Assembly (NCBI RefSeq): GCF_030384665.1
Contig: NC_083675.1
Span: 1,298,001 to 1,362,000, forward strand
From: Lodderomyces elongisporus
Lineage: Eukaryota; Ascomycota; Pichiomycetes; Serinales; Debaryomycetaceae
DNA: 64,000 nt
Reading direction: 5' to 3'
The notes under the pieces were generated by a model. It was not told the DNA's origin. It made no database searches and worked only from the letters and a program-made list of their open reading frames with translations. How positions within the stretch are numbered: the stretch's first letter is position 1; each line of letters opens with the position of its first letter. Below, piece after piece: positions 1 to 11,015 of the stretch. Made by a program: the position numbers and the translations under genes.

Positions 1-573
1 TTATTAATTAGAACTTTTGACTCAGTGGAGAAGCAAACCCAAGGATAAAAAATTAAATAAAAAAAATAGAATGGCTTCTCAAACGTATACAAATTTTCTC
101 TCCTCTCCACTTCCTTCACCATGAACAACTGGTCGCTAACAAATCATGAAGTCAGCATTTACAGTTACCGTGTTAACAAATAGTTATCCCTTTAACTCTG
201 TTCCTTCTTTGTTTTTTTTTTTTTGCATTGTTATTCTGCCAAATTAAATGTTTACTATTGTTATTGTTGTTGTTGTTGTTGTTGTTCTTCTATTTCTTTT
301 ACCATTCTTTCCATTCTTTATCACAAAAAAGTAATGAATACTAAAATTAAACTAGAGGTGTTGCATATAGCTAATAGCGACTGCCTTTACACTTTCATGA
401 TAAATTGATCATTATATAATTATTCACAAAATTATTGTTTGTCTATATATTTATTCATATATATATATATATCTCACTGTTTGCAACATAGTTTCCTTCT
501 TTTCTCTTTCCCCCCTCCACCCCCTCCAATTTCTTTCTTCTTCCTTACGCATCTACAATAGCTACATTGTATT
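1..573. other. Intergenic region upstream of the P450 gene
   Basis: AT-rich non-coding DNA with a TTG-repeat tract near 260-285, a TA run near 458-470 and pyrimidine-rich DNA just before the P450 start. The 61-codon ORF at 223-408 is mainly Cys/Ser from the TGT/TTG repeat and is not convincing. I see no RNA gene. Confidence 0.6.
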
Positions 574-2193
574 ATGCTGCTTGACGAATTTATAACTTAT
601 CTCAACCATTGGTATGTCATAATACCATTGGCATTCACCACCTACCACGTATTCCACTACATTTACTTGAATCAACTTGCCAAAAAGTTTGGTGCAAAAC
701 CTATAACAAATGTACTCAGTGATGGATGGTTTGGTTTCAAAAACGGTACCCAGGCAATAGCTCTCAAGAATAAAGGCCAGGCAGTTGAGTGGGCACAAGA
801 GAAATACTATGAAACCAAACACCCTGAGATACCAACATTCAAGGAAAGAATATTTGGTCTCTACTTGGTATTCACAAAGGACCCGGAAAATATCAAGGCC
901 ATGTTGGCAACGCAATTTAGCGACTTTTCATTGGGCCACAGATTAGCCTACTTTGATCCACTATTAGGTAAGGGTATATTCACATTGGACCATGAAGGCT
1001 GGAAAGACTCACGTGCTATGCTCAGACCACAATTTGCAAGAGAACAGATTGCTCATGTCAAGTCCTTGGAACCACACATTCAATACTTGTTCAAACACAT
1101 TGATAAAAATCAAAACATTCAAAGCAAGAACAAGATTGAAAATGCAGATTATGAAACCTCTATATCTGCCTCCTATTTTGACATTCAGGAATTATTTTTC
1201 AGATTCACGGTTGACTCAGCAACCGAATTCTTATTTGGTGGCTCAGTAAGTTCATTGCAAGACGAAACTATTGGATGTGATACTAGAGATATTGACTTTG
1301 CTGGTAGAAGACAATTTGCTGATTGTTTCAACAAGGCGCAAAACTATTTGGCCACAAGAAACTTGTTGCAAAAATTATATTGGCTTGTTAATCCAAAAGA
1401 ATTTAGAGAATGTAACAAAGTTGTGCATGAGTTCACCAACTATTACGTCAACAAGGTATTGAGTTACTCACCAGAAGAATTGGAAAAGATTAGTGATGGA
1501 TACGTGTTTCTTTATGAGTTGGCCAAGCAAACAAGAGACCCCAATGTCCTTAGAGATCAATCATTAAACATTCTTCTTGCCGGTAGAGATACCACTGCTG
1601 GTCTCTTGTCGTTTGTCATTTTTGAAATGGCCAAAAACCCTCAGATGTGGACAAAATTGCGCAACGAAATACTTGAAAGATTTGGCACCACAAATCTCGA
1701 AGATATCACCTTTGAGAATTTGAAGAAATGTGAATACCTCAAGGCCGTGCTCAATGAAACTTTGAGACTTTACCCCTCTGTACCACGTAATGCTAGAGTT
1801 GCAACAAGAAATACTACATTACCAAGAGGTGGCGGCCCTGATGGATTATCTCCAATTTTTATTGCCAAGGGTTCAACAGTTGGTTATAACATCTCTGCAT
1901 GCCAAAGAGACGAGACACATTATGGTAAGGATGTAGATGAGTTTAGACCCGAAAGATGGTTTGAGGAGTCTACTAGGAAACTCGGATGGGCATACTTGCC
2001 ATTTAATGGTGGTCCAAGAATATGTTTGGGCCAGCAATTTGCATTGACTGAAGCAAGTTATGTCATTACAAGAATTGCACAAACTTATTCGAAATTGGAA
2101 TTGAAACCAGGGTATGGTTATCCACCAAAGAGAATGACACATTTGACAATGTGCTTGTTTGATGGATGTTGGGTGAAGATGGAAAGAGCATAG
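574..2193 (+). CDS. ALK: Cytochrome P450, CYP52 (alkane/fatty-acid hydroxylase) family
   Basis: The 539-residue protein has the full P450 signature set. An N-terminal membrane anchor lies at about residues 12-32. The I-helix oxygen-activation motif AGRDTT is near residue 336, the ExxR motif (ETLR) near 395, and the heme-binding loop [10 protein letters not shown] at 477-486 has Cys484 as the thiolate ligand. Length and the [12 protein letters not shown] heme region match the yeast CYP52 (ALK) family, ER-anchored monooxygenases that do terminal hydroxylation of n-alkanes and fatty acids with an NADPH-P450 reductase partner. The start is an ATG after a pyrimidine-rich leader, and no frame damage is seen. 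Which ALK paralogue this is cannot be fixed from sequence alone. It converges with CDC10 about 340 bp downstream. Confidence 0.93.
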   Translation: MLLDEFITYLNHWYVIIPLAFTTYHVFHYIYLNQLAKKFGAKPITNVLSDGWFGFKNGTQAIALKNKGQAVEWAQEKYYETKHPEIPTFKERIFGLYLVFTKDPENIKAMLATQFSDFSLGHRLAYFDPLLGKGIFTLDHEGWKDSRAMLRPQFAREQIAHVKSLEPHIQYLFKHIDKNQNIQSKNKIENADYETSISASYFDIQELFFRFTVDSATEFLFGGSVSSLQDETIGCDTRDIDFAGRRQFADCFNKAQNYLATRNLLQKLYWLVNPKEFRECNKVVHEFTNYYVNKVLSYSPEELEKISDGYVFLYELAKQTRDPNVLRDQSLNILLAGRDTTAGLLSFVIFEMAKNPQMWTKLRNEILERFGTTNLEDITFENLKKCEYLKAVLNETLRLYPSVPRNARVATRNTTLPRGGGPDGLSPIFIAKGSTVGYNISACQRDETHYGKDVDEFRPERWFEESTRKLGWAYLPFNGGPRICLGQQFALTEASYVITRIAQTYSKLELKPGYGYPPKRMTHLTMCLFDGCWVKMERA

Positions 2194-2536
2194 GTTTAGA
2201 CGCAAGTTTATTTTTTCATTGTTCCTTCCCCCTATACTTTTTTTTCTTGCTTTTCTTACTTTTCTAATTTTTCTGCCTTGACATTATATAGTGCTAGACT
2301 ATTGTTTAAACTCTTTTATGTAATTTATTGAGTGATATTTCAGTTTCTTTACCGTTGTCCTTAAATCTTTGTTTTCTTCTCCAGTTTCTTTTTGTTTTTG
2401 TTTTTGTTTTTGTTTTGGTATTTACAATAGTTTTTTTTTTCTTTGGTTTAAAAGAAAGTATCAAGTTTTCTTTATTGTAAATGGTTCAACTCTATTTAGC
2501 TATATTATATCTTTATGCTTACATTGTCATATATTC
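2194..2536. other. Convergent intergenic region (P450 / CDC10 3' ends)
   Basis: Shared 3' region of two convergent genes. It is T-rich on the plus strand, with a (TTTTTG)n run near 2390-2415 that may serve 3'-end formation. No gene is seen. Confidence 0.5.
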
Positions 2537-3520
2537 TCAATGACCCTGTCCTGCATTGACCTGGGATTGCCTATTTGTGTTTGATGCATTTTCTTTCAAT
2601 GCAATCAACTGTTTAGCTCTAAATGTTTCATAGTGGGTCAAATTTGTTGTTTCTATTAAATCTTGTAAATGAGTTCTGGTTAAGAAATCTCTTAAAAAGA
2701 CAAACTCGCATTGACTCACATCCTCAATGTTTATTGCTCCCCATTTGGTTTTTCTTCCACGCACCATTTCGCCATTGCTCAACTCGATTTCAGTTTCGCT
2801 GCCTGCAATAGCAAATGGAATCAAGGATTTGATATCTTCATTCAATTGTCTTTCTTCTTCGTAAAGATCTTCAGAGTCATAGGGGTAAATATTGAATCCA
2901 TACTTCATAAATTCTGATTGCAAGAGTTTTTTGAAATCGTTACGCTCTTCCAAAGTCAAGCTGTCTGATTTGGCAATTATAGGCACAACATTGGCGATTT
3001 CACAAAGTTTCTTCAAGGCCTGGACATCCAATTGTCTCAATGGTTGGCCGTTTGGTGGGATAAAGTACAAGATGCAGTGAACTCTAGTATCTGGCAAGTA
3101 CTTTTCTCTTTGTGCCGTTAATTCCTTTCTCAAATATTGTGAGTGTTGTTCCTTAACGTACTTTACCAAGGGGTCCCAGCATTTTTCGTTATTGATTTGG
3201 TCGCCAAATCCTGGGGTATCAATGACATTGATGTTTAAGCGGACATTGTTTTCCACTAGTGAGTGGTGTGAGACTTTAATCTCTGTGGTTTTCTCAATGG
3301 GTTCCTCACGTGTTTTACGACCATTTGAAGAAGTTAATTTCGAAGAGAACAAGGTATTGACCAAGGTACTTTTCCCGAGACCCGAGCGGCCCACCACCAT
3401 AACATTAAATTGGAATCCTCTCTTCAATAACCGATTTTCAATCTGGGTAGTGATGGTGTCGAAACCGACATACTTTTTAGGATGTGTGAATTGGAAAGGC
3501 TCTGTATCTGCGTATGACAT
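2537..3520 (-). CDS. CDC10: Septin, Cdc10 class
   Basis: This 327-residue GTP-binding septin carries the P-loop GRSGLGKS at 44-51, the G3 DTPGFGD at 101-107 and the G4 AKSD at 183-186. The septin-unique region is rich in conserved residues (RTHLQDLIETT, ALKEN near the end). The short N-terminus and the absence of a long C-terminal coiled coil identify the Cdc10 subgroup, the core subunit of septin octamers at the bud neck. The ATG at 3518-3520 gives the expected Cdc10 N-terminus. Two MCB-type ACGCGT hexamers lie 456 and 728 bp upstream and could reflect G1/S control, though the upstream region is long. Family assignment is very secure. Confidence 0.95.
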   Translation of the reverse strand: MSYADTEPFQFTHPKKYVGFDTITTQIENRLLKRGFQFNVMVVGRSGLGKSTLVNTLFSSKLTSSNGRKTREEPIEKTTEIKVSHHSLVENNVRLNINVIDTPGFGDQINNEKCWDPLVKYVKEQHSQYLRKELTAQREKYLPDTRVHCILYFIPPNGQPLRQLDVQALKKLCEIANVVPIIAKSDSLTLEERNDFKKLLQSEFMKYGFNIYPYDSEDLYEEERQLNEDIKSLIPFAIAGSETEIELSNGEMVRGRKTKWGAINIEDVSQCEFVFLRDFLTRTHLQDLIETTNLTHYETFRAKQLIALKENASNTNRQSQVNAGQGH

Positions 3521-6500
3521 CGTGTGTATGTGTGTGTGTATATGTGTGTATGTTGTTTATTTAGTTGATGGTAAAGAAAAGCCCAAAAACCAATAAACAA
3601 AAAAAAAAAGAGCAATAATGGTATATTTTAGATTCACAAGAAATAAATGTTAATGGGGATTGTATATGTATGGGGCCCAATAAATGTGAGTAGAATGTGG
3701 GAATGATAGTGCTTGATAAGTTATGGTAAGCTATGGTAAGTCAAGATGATTCACCAAAACCAGTTTGTAATTTGTTGATTTTTTCGTTGTTGTTTTTGTT
3801 TTTGTTTTCCCTTTTTTTTTAGTACGTTGTGTGTTATGTAGAGGCTGAGGTTAGGTTATTGATTGATTTGTTGTTCGTTTTGATCTGTGAGAGAGAGAAA
3901 GAGAGAGAGAGACAGGGGAAAAAAAAAGAATACTCTCTCTCTTTTTTTCTGTTCTTCTTGTCCCCTCTTGTTCTTACGCGTGTATTATTTGTTTTTTTGG
4001 TTTTTTTGGAGTATTCTGTTTCAGAGTTGAAGCTTTGCGGCTCAAGGAGGGAAACTAGTACAATGAGTAAATGTTATTATGTTACTGATGTGTTTAGGAC
4101 CTGTAAAATATGATCTTGCAAAAACTACTAGCAAAGTTTTGGGTACTATACTATACGGAAGTTAGAAAGTAACCAAAACAAAGAACAATTAGTAACAATT
4201 TTCTTAGATAATTTTTGGTGGCAAAACAAAAAACAGAGTAGGATCTAACGCGTATCTCAATTGACTTGAAAGACGAGCTCCTTCCTATACAAAGTTTATA
4301 ATATCATTTGTTTCTCTAGTATCTGCAACCGATCTATTATTTTTTTTTTTTTTATAGTTGAGTAAATACAACTTGATAATTAGATTGAAACACTGGAAAC
4401 AATATTATTAGACTTGACGGTGGATTCATATGAAACGTAAGATAAAAGACAACAAAAAAAAAGGGGGTGAGTTGTCCAAACAAGTGGAGGTACAATGAAA
4501 AAAAAAGAAACAGAGTCTTTGTTGACTACAAGTATCTTGTTGATTAAGGTACAATGATAATCTCAAGTAAGTACAATAGAACAATAATCATGATACCAAA
4601 TATTTAATTTCAAACTCAATTTCTCCAGCATAACAATGTAGAGATAAATATTTTAAAAAAAAGAAAGGTACAGTGAAGGAAGGTGTTTCAGAATGTGGTG
4701 AAGATTAAGAAGATGACGACACAGCATCAACAACTATCTTTCCATCTACACGATCATGGCTTTTATAAAATTATAAATTCTTCTTTTCAATATTCAGTTA
4801 AATTATATACTTTATGGAGATAAACAGTTCGTTTCACTTCACTTCTTCTTTAGAACTTTATTGTTATTGTAGTTTCTATATGAGAGAGAGAGAGGGGGGG
4901 GGGGTGGATAGAGGATGTGTGTATTATATGACACGAGAGTATCATGTTGCTAAATTCCTACAAGTAACAAATAGTACTGAAAACAAAGCACAGGATATGT
5001 TTTATGCCCTCCCTTCTTCTTTATTTATTCTTTGCTTCTGTTTGCTTACAACAAATGGCAACTGTAAAGCTTTCATATTTTAAAAAGAAACAGAGCAAAA
5101 ACAAAATTAAAAATAAAAATAAAAATAATAATAAAAATCATCTTATACTTTTTTACAGTCTCTTTCTCTCTCTCTTTTTTTTTATTGAATGAAAAAAGAA
5201 AAAAGAAGGAAAAAAATAAAATAAAATCCCTCATAGTGTTAACAAAAGCTTTTGTTACTCCAACAAACTTAAAAAGGTAAAGAGAACTTGTTGTGATTAT
5301 TATTAAGTATGAAAATATTTGAATCAATTGGGAATGGTCGTGTACTTATGGTATTAAACATTTACTATATTGGGTAAACATATTTTAGGGCTTTTCTTTT
5401 CTTTTCTTTTCTTCTGTTTTTTTTTTTTTGTTTGCTAACTGCTACCATTTATACCTATATCACCTTTTTTTTTCGTCTTGCTCGAGAAAGTAATTGTGTA
5501 CTAATTGCACGACCCAGTGAGTTGGGGTGGTTGTGAGGGTAGTATGTTTTGCAGTATGGGTGTATATATGGGGTTTTCCTTTTTTTTTTTTTTTTTTTTT
5601 TTTCTGTCTGCTGTTGCTGTCTGCTGTTGCTGTTGTTGTTGCTACAATATTGTGCGTGTAGTTTTATGTGTATAGCTGAGGTCGTGCGCTTTACAATAAC
5701 AGGAACAAAATACACACATAGACATACACATAACTTATGCACTCACTATAATACTACTCTCTTCTTTACAACAATAAACAACCCCCAAAAGAAAAAATTT
5801 TTTTATTTTTTTTTATTTCTTTTTGGTTCTGCAATAAGAGGCACTTCCCTCGAGACAGAGATTTACTGGTAGCGTTTTTTCTCGTACATGCTCTTCTCTT
5901 CTCTTCTCTGCTCTGCTCTTTGTCCCTCGAGACACAGAATAAAGAATAAAAATAAATATAATGTTTTTTTTTTATTATTATTTAAATTTGGTTTGCAAAC
6001 ATGGAGAGAGAGAGAGAGAGAGAGAGAATTATCCTGGTACGTAATGACCTAAAGCAATGGAGTGAGAAACAAAATGGATGCTAGAAGAAGAATATGAAGA
6101 GAGGAGGAGGAGGAGGAGAGACAGAAGAAAAAAAAGAAAATTGAAAGATGCAAATATAAATTCCCCTTAATTTCAGCTCAAGAAAAATTTCCCACCTGTC
6201 AACCCAAAATTTCTTTTAAGAGAATACTACAGTCATTTATATTGAATATATATATATATCTACACATATATTCCATTTGCTTTTGCCTTTCAGTATAGCA
6301 GCAACTGTATACATATACATATATATTGGTTGATCACAGCTCAACTAGTATAGTTGGTTTTAACCGTTTGTGGGATATCTTTCCAAAAGACGAAGAACTG
6401 AAGCAGAACCAAGAGGAAGCAGAACCAAGAGTATCTCAACCTTTTTTTTTAACTTGCCATCAACTTTATCAACTTGAGACCTTACATTATATTTAAAAAG

Positions 6501-7231
6501 ATATAAGGTCTATTCCTTTCTATCTTTTGAAAGCTCACACACTCTTTCTCAGTATCAATTAATTTCACCCTAGTCGTCATTTACTACTACTTTTTTAAAA
6601 CAAACAAACAAAAAAGAACTTGACATTACAGTTTTTCAAATCGAATCAAAGATTGAGTATAATTTCTGTTCTTTCCAAACTGTTTTTTTTTGAATCTATA
6701 TTTTCACATTGCATTATTACGTTTTAAGCTTTACTTTTTAGTTTGAGTTTTTGCTATTACTTTGTTGTTGTTTTTTTGTTTTCTGTTGTTAATTATTTTT
6801 TTTTGGTTTTTAAGAAGGATACATATACATCATGAGTTATTAGCAAAGTTTGATACTTTTGACTTGGTAACTCGACTCATTATATAAGCTAACAAAAAAA
6901 AAAACACACTTACAAACACACACAAGCAAATTACTATCACCGGTATTTTAAAATTATATTTTTCATTCTCCCATACATTATTTATTCATTAACAAAGAGC
7001 AAAAAAGGAAATAGGAAAAACATCTGCTCGCCTTGATTCGTTTAACATTTTCCTATTTGACTTTGTCCCTTTTTATCTTAGTTTTCTATTGATTTTCATT
7101 TAGAAAGGGGGGCACTAGCGATATTTCATTTCACAGAAGGAGAAAGTTTACTTTACCATACAGTTACTGCTAACAATACTATTAAGTACTATAACAGTTG
7201 TGTAACACCATTATAACACCATTATACAAGA
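3521..7231. other. Long intergenic region between CDC10 and a 61-codon gene
   Basis: About 3.7 kb without a convincing ORF. It holds GA tracts near 3888-3912 and 6004-6027, a G run near 4894-4905, poly-T near 5580-5602, a GAGGAGGAG tract near 6103-6120, TATA-like runs near 6247-6260 and ACGCGT at 3976 and 4248. The 5.9-7.2 kb part resembles a long regulated yeast promoter/leader for the gene at 7232. The ORFs listed at 5549-5872 and 5455-5742 are repeat artefacts. Confidence 0.5.
3976..3981. promoter_or_regulatory. ACGCGT (MCB-type) hexamer upstream of CDC10
   Basis: A perfect ACGCGT palindrome, with a second copy at 4248-4253. This is the MBF-binding MCB core of yeasts. The location upstream of a septin gene is seen; function is inferred. 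Confidence 0.3.
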
Positions 7232-7417
7232 ATGGGTTTATTTGGAAAGAAGAAAGATAGCTCCGAGACGAGGAGAAACTCTTCTGCCTCGTCTACAGCA
7301 ACTCCACGAAACTGTTCATTTACAAAGTTTGACGAGTTGAAAGACTACAACAAGAGGTGCAAAAAGACTTGCGTCAAGTCAAAACCCGTTGCAGTCACTT
7401 TTTGTTTGGGTAAATAG
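7232..7417 (+). CDS. Small basic protein with MG N-terminus, unknown function
   Basis: A 61-codon ORF begins at AAGAATGGG and encodes MGLFGKKKDS followed by a Ser/Thr-rich stretch (RRNSSASS) and a Lys/Cys-rich end (NKRCKKTCVKSKP). I do not recognise a family. Unlike other short ORFs here it is not low-complexity or a repeat shadow, and it is preceded by more than 1 kb of promoter-like DNA, so I favour a real gene. Gly2 with nearby lysines could allow N-myristoylation or membrane association, and RRNSS fits a basophilic kinase site; both are inferences. It could also be the first exon of a spliced gene, because GTAAAT overlaps the stop, but no good downstream exon was found. Confidence 0.45.
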   Translation: MGLFGKKKDSSETRRNSSASSTATPRNCSFTKFDELKDYNKRCKKTCVKSKPVAVTFCLGK

Positions 7418-9380
7418 ATTGGAACTGAGTTGCAAAAAAACTCTAACCATATATGTTTCTAATATCTATTCTGTTGCTTTTATTTTTTTTTGTTTTTTTT
7501 TTTAAAAAAAAAAACAATTTTGGTGGTTAGAATTTGTTTTTCTTTATTTTTTTTTTTGATGTCTTTTCTTCTTTTGCTTTGCTTTGCTTTGTTCATTTGA
7601 TTTGGTTTGACTTGTCTTCCTATTCTTTTCTAATTTTTTTTTTTGCTTTATACGATTGTGTTTAACTACCTACTTCCCCCCTGACTTTTCTTTAGCACTA
7701 ATTGGTTGGAGAAGAAAATGGTTCAAAATATGTGTTTTGAAAACTAAGAGAAGCAAACAATCAAACCAAAATGTTCAAGAAAAGAAAAAGAAGTAGTATC
7801 TTTTAAAAAAACACAACAACAACAGTTTAATCAGTAATATATTAAGGAAAACAATGATGAAAAAGAGAATGGCCAAACAGATGCAAACATTACTGCTTCA
7901 GCTTGTCCTCTAGTTCATCATTCTTTTTTTTTTTCTTTTTTTTTTTTCAGTTCTTAGAGGTGAGATCCTTCTTCTATCATTTTTTTTGTTTGGATCTCTT
8001 CCCCCATGTATTTTTGTTGTTGTCGTCAAATCTTATATTTGCTTCTTCAAGTGTGATGTATACACACATAAACATCTATTGGATTATTATTTCTCATTCT
8101 GTGCTCTTGGTTAGTGAAGAAAATTCTAAGCTCGAAAGAAGGTCAGGGAAATAAAGAAACAAGAAGAAACAAGAAGAAAGAGTGGTTACAGAGTTAACCT
8201 TGTCCTACCATTATAATACTTGTAACAAGCTACGTAGACGAGAGAAATGTGTGTGACTCTGTGCAAGACAAACTCACGGTGAATATGGCACATCTTGTGG
8301 AGAAATAGAATGCAAACATGAAACGTTTACGAGATACTTTAGTGGTGCTGTTGATGTTGTTTACCTTTCCTTTGTTCCTAATTTTTTTTTTATACATATA
8401 ATTGTTTATTTTTAAATATGAGCACCAGCAAAAAAGAAAACATGGAGTTTAACATTCAGTTCATTACAAACCAGCACACCAGTATAGAACCCATAACCTC
8501 CCCCCACATACACTTTCTTCCTTTGATCACCAGCTTTTAAACAAGAAAAGTTAACATAAATTAACATGAAGTAACATAAAATAAAATAAAAAATTATTCT
8601 AAGAAAGGTAAACATTGGTAGTAAAAGACTTGGATTACGTCATAAAGAACGCTATCTCAACAAGAATGTCAGCAAGAAAGAAAGCCAACAAGACTACAAG
8701 ACAGCATCTCGAAACCTCCAATTCAATCTATCCATCTTTTCAATCCCCTCAAACTTGAAAACATGGTGACAGACGATTTAATTATCTCCGAGGTTACCAT
8801 CACTGCGCCCCCCTCAACACACATTACAAATTAGCAGTAGACTTGTCCCCTCTACTTCTCCTCCGCTTCTCCCCTTCTTCGCCTCTTCTTCTTAGTTCTA
8901 TTAGTCCATATCCTCATTATCTATTTTAAAAATTGTTTGAAAGCTCGTAGAGTCAAGATTTCACAGAAAAATTTTAAATCACAACTGAACATTAGCATTT
9001 CAAAAACACACAAATGTGCTTCTAATCTGCCGGGCTAGAGAGTACGTCCACACTAGGGCAACTTCAAATAAAAAAAGTGCCTGCATGACCGCTCAATGCA
9101 AGTTGTCCCGACTTTATTAGCTAAAGAAGAAGAAGAAGAAGAAAAAGAAGAGGAAGAAGAGAAAGGGAGAAGGAAAAAAAAAAATTCCTCTTTTCTTTTT
9201 TTCACTTCTTTTTTGGTGTCTCCTGATGATGTATCTGGTAGCGCACATACTTGTACCAAAAAAAAGAATTCGAGGTTCTAGTAACTAAAATATACTCTAT
9301 TTTTTTTTACTTCAAGCTCTATACAATGTGACACACCCGTACTTGTTTTATTATCATGCAGACTAAATGCATAAGAAACT
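7418..9380. other. Intergenic region with poly-T and GAA tracts
   Basis: No coding region is supported. It contains many T8-T12 runs, a (GAA)n tract near 9126-9160 that creates mirror Glu/Ser ORFs on both strands, and a purine-rich segment near 8160. No RNA gene is recognised. Confidence 0.5.
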
Positions 9381-11015
9381 TTAGGAAGAAGAAGGACCAG
9401 CCTTCTTTTGCCTTTTGATATTCTCATGCAAACTCTCAATCCTAACTTTTTTCGACAACCCAACCCTCGGTCTCAAGTTTTGACTACAGAGTGCAGATAA
9501 CGGTTTTGGGGCTAGACGTTTTCTGGAAATGATCTTTCTCCGTACTTGCAAGTTTTCCTTATCGTTGAATTTGACAGGTAAAGAAGTTTTAGTAGAATTT
9601 GTAAGAGCTACTTTATCTGAAACACCTTTATTCGTCATGCTAGAGGGTTTGTCATGTATTTCTCTAGCCAATCTCGACTTTGCTGTTGACTTGTGGTCAG
9701 ACCCATCTGCCGGTGCTTCTTCCTCATATGCAGTTGAAATCAGCAGCACAGAAGGCGGATATTCATCATATTGGGGTTCATACGTAGCAACGCTTGTAGC
9801 AACACTTGTAGCAGGAGATTGAGATCTGCACTCGCTTCCATTACGACTTACCCTGATATCATCTTTTTGTGTAGGTTGGTCTTCAACAACTTCGCATGAC
9901 TTGATCCTTAAAGCACCCAAACTCAGCTCATGTTTTCTATCAGCTGGATAATTAACCATCTGCTCTTCACCTTTATTACCAGTTGCTGAAGTTTTATGTT
10001 TAGGTATAAGACCAGTCTCTACTTTTGGTAACCGAGTTGTTGATTGCTCTACCTCATCTATCGGTGTTGAACATCCTTTAATCTCACCTTCTTTGCAATT
10101 GACTGGCGACTCTTCTTTATAATATGGGTCAGGCATTCTCGAATTTGCTATATCCTCAAGTATATCGAGCTTGTTTAACTCCTTGGTAGACTCAGTGGAG
10201 CCCTCTATATTTTCCTCGAGTTCAGACTTGTAATCACTCTCAGAACTCGCTATACGCACTTGCATGGTGTCCGCTAATTCACATTTACCAGGCATCGACA
10301 TGTTTTCTCGACACAGTCGAAGACCATCCTCAGCAATTACTGCCTCGTTGTAATAAAGTTTTTCACCTTGATCCTCTACACCATTTAACCTGGTTGTTAT
10401 CACAAGGTCATTCTCATTTCCCAAAAAATTATTCATTGCACCACGATTACTGAAATTTATAACTTCTAAATTCTCGAGTTGTCTCAATTTAGCATTATTT
10501 TGGGAACTGGTCTCAAAACAATCACCATCGCAAAATCCAATAGCATCTTCTTCCTCACCTCCAACTGCAAAATCCGTATGGTGGAAATTGTCATTACTCA
10601 ATGTAGAACTCATTGATTCTGTAGCATGTGCCCTATGTACCAATTGTAAGGCATCACCAACCTCCATGCCATCATTGCCTGCAATGACCTCCTGCATAAC
10701 TGTTGAATTGGTTCTATTGGTTTGGTAAGTTGGTATCTCAGCAGGCGCTGATGCTGGTACTAGACTCGGTACTGAAGTTGGCACAGAAGCAGATCCTTGA
10801 ACCGAATATGGTCTAGTATCTGGTGCAGATAATAATAGACGTGTATCGTTTGGATTTAAACTATACTTTAACGCTATATCTTCTTCACTATCTGAAATAT
10901 GCGTCACTTCATTTGAAGTATTAGGACGGTTTTGCTGCAATATAGTATCAGAAACGGATGGTCTTGTGAAGGATAATGGTTCAGAATTGGGACGTTTTGT
11001 TGCTGGCAAACCCAT
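9381..11015 (-). CDS. Putative nuclear protein with RAD51AP1-like C-terminal motif
   Basis: The protein is mostly acidic and disordered. Near its end is a basic segment with RPRVGLSKKVRIESLHE at residues 515-531, in a 544-residue product counted from the ATG at 11013-11015. The open frame continues upstream for about 41 more codons, through an Ala run, but has no ATG there, so I chose this start. The pattern R-x-GLS-(K/R)-x-x-(K/R)-(V/I)-x-x-LH resembles the C-terminal RAD51-binding motif of metazoan RAD51AP1 as I recall it, suggesting a homologous-recombination accessory factor. SDSEED near the N-terminus could be a CK2 or SUMO-interacting region. ACGCGT elements at 11559 and 11897 upstream would suit a G1/S repair gene. 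The function is a hypothesis; the ORF itself is secure. Confidence 0.6.
   Translation of the reverse strand: MGLPATKRPNSEPLSFTRPSVSDTILQQNRPNTSNEVTHISDSEEDIALKYSLNPNDTRLLLSAPDTRPYSVQGSASVPTSVPSLVPASAPAEIPTYQTNRTNSTVMQEVIAGNDGMEVGDALQLVHRAHATESMSSTLSNDNFHHTDFAVGGEEEDAIGFCDGDCFETSSQNNAKLRQLENLEVINFSNRGAMNNFLGNENDLVITTRLNGVEDQGEKLYYNEAVIAEDGLRLCRENMSMPGKCELADTMQVRIASSESDYKSELEENIEGSTESTKELNKLDILEDIANSRMPDPYYKEESPVNCKEGEIKGCSTPIDEVEQSTTRLPKVETGLIPKHKTSATGNKGEEQMVNYPADRKHELSLGALRIKSCEVVEDQPTQKDDIRVSRNGSECRSQSPATSVATSVATYEPQYDEYPPSVLLISTAYEEEAPADGSDHKSTAKSRLAREIHDKPSSMTNKGVSDKVALTNSTKTSLPVKFNDKENLQVRRKIISRKRLAPKPLSALCSQNLRPRVGLSKKVRIESLHENIKRQKKAGPSSS

Noticed and set aside
9096..9281. Glu/Lys-rich ORF
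   Set aside because: Product of a GAA microsatellite.
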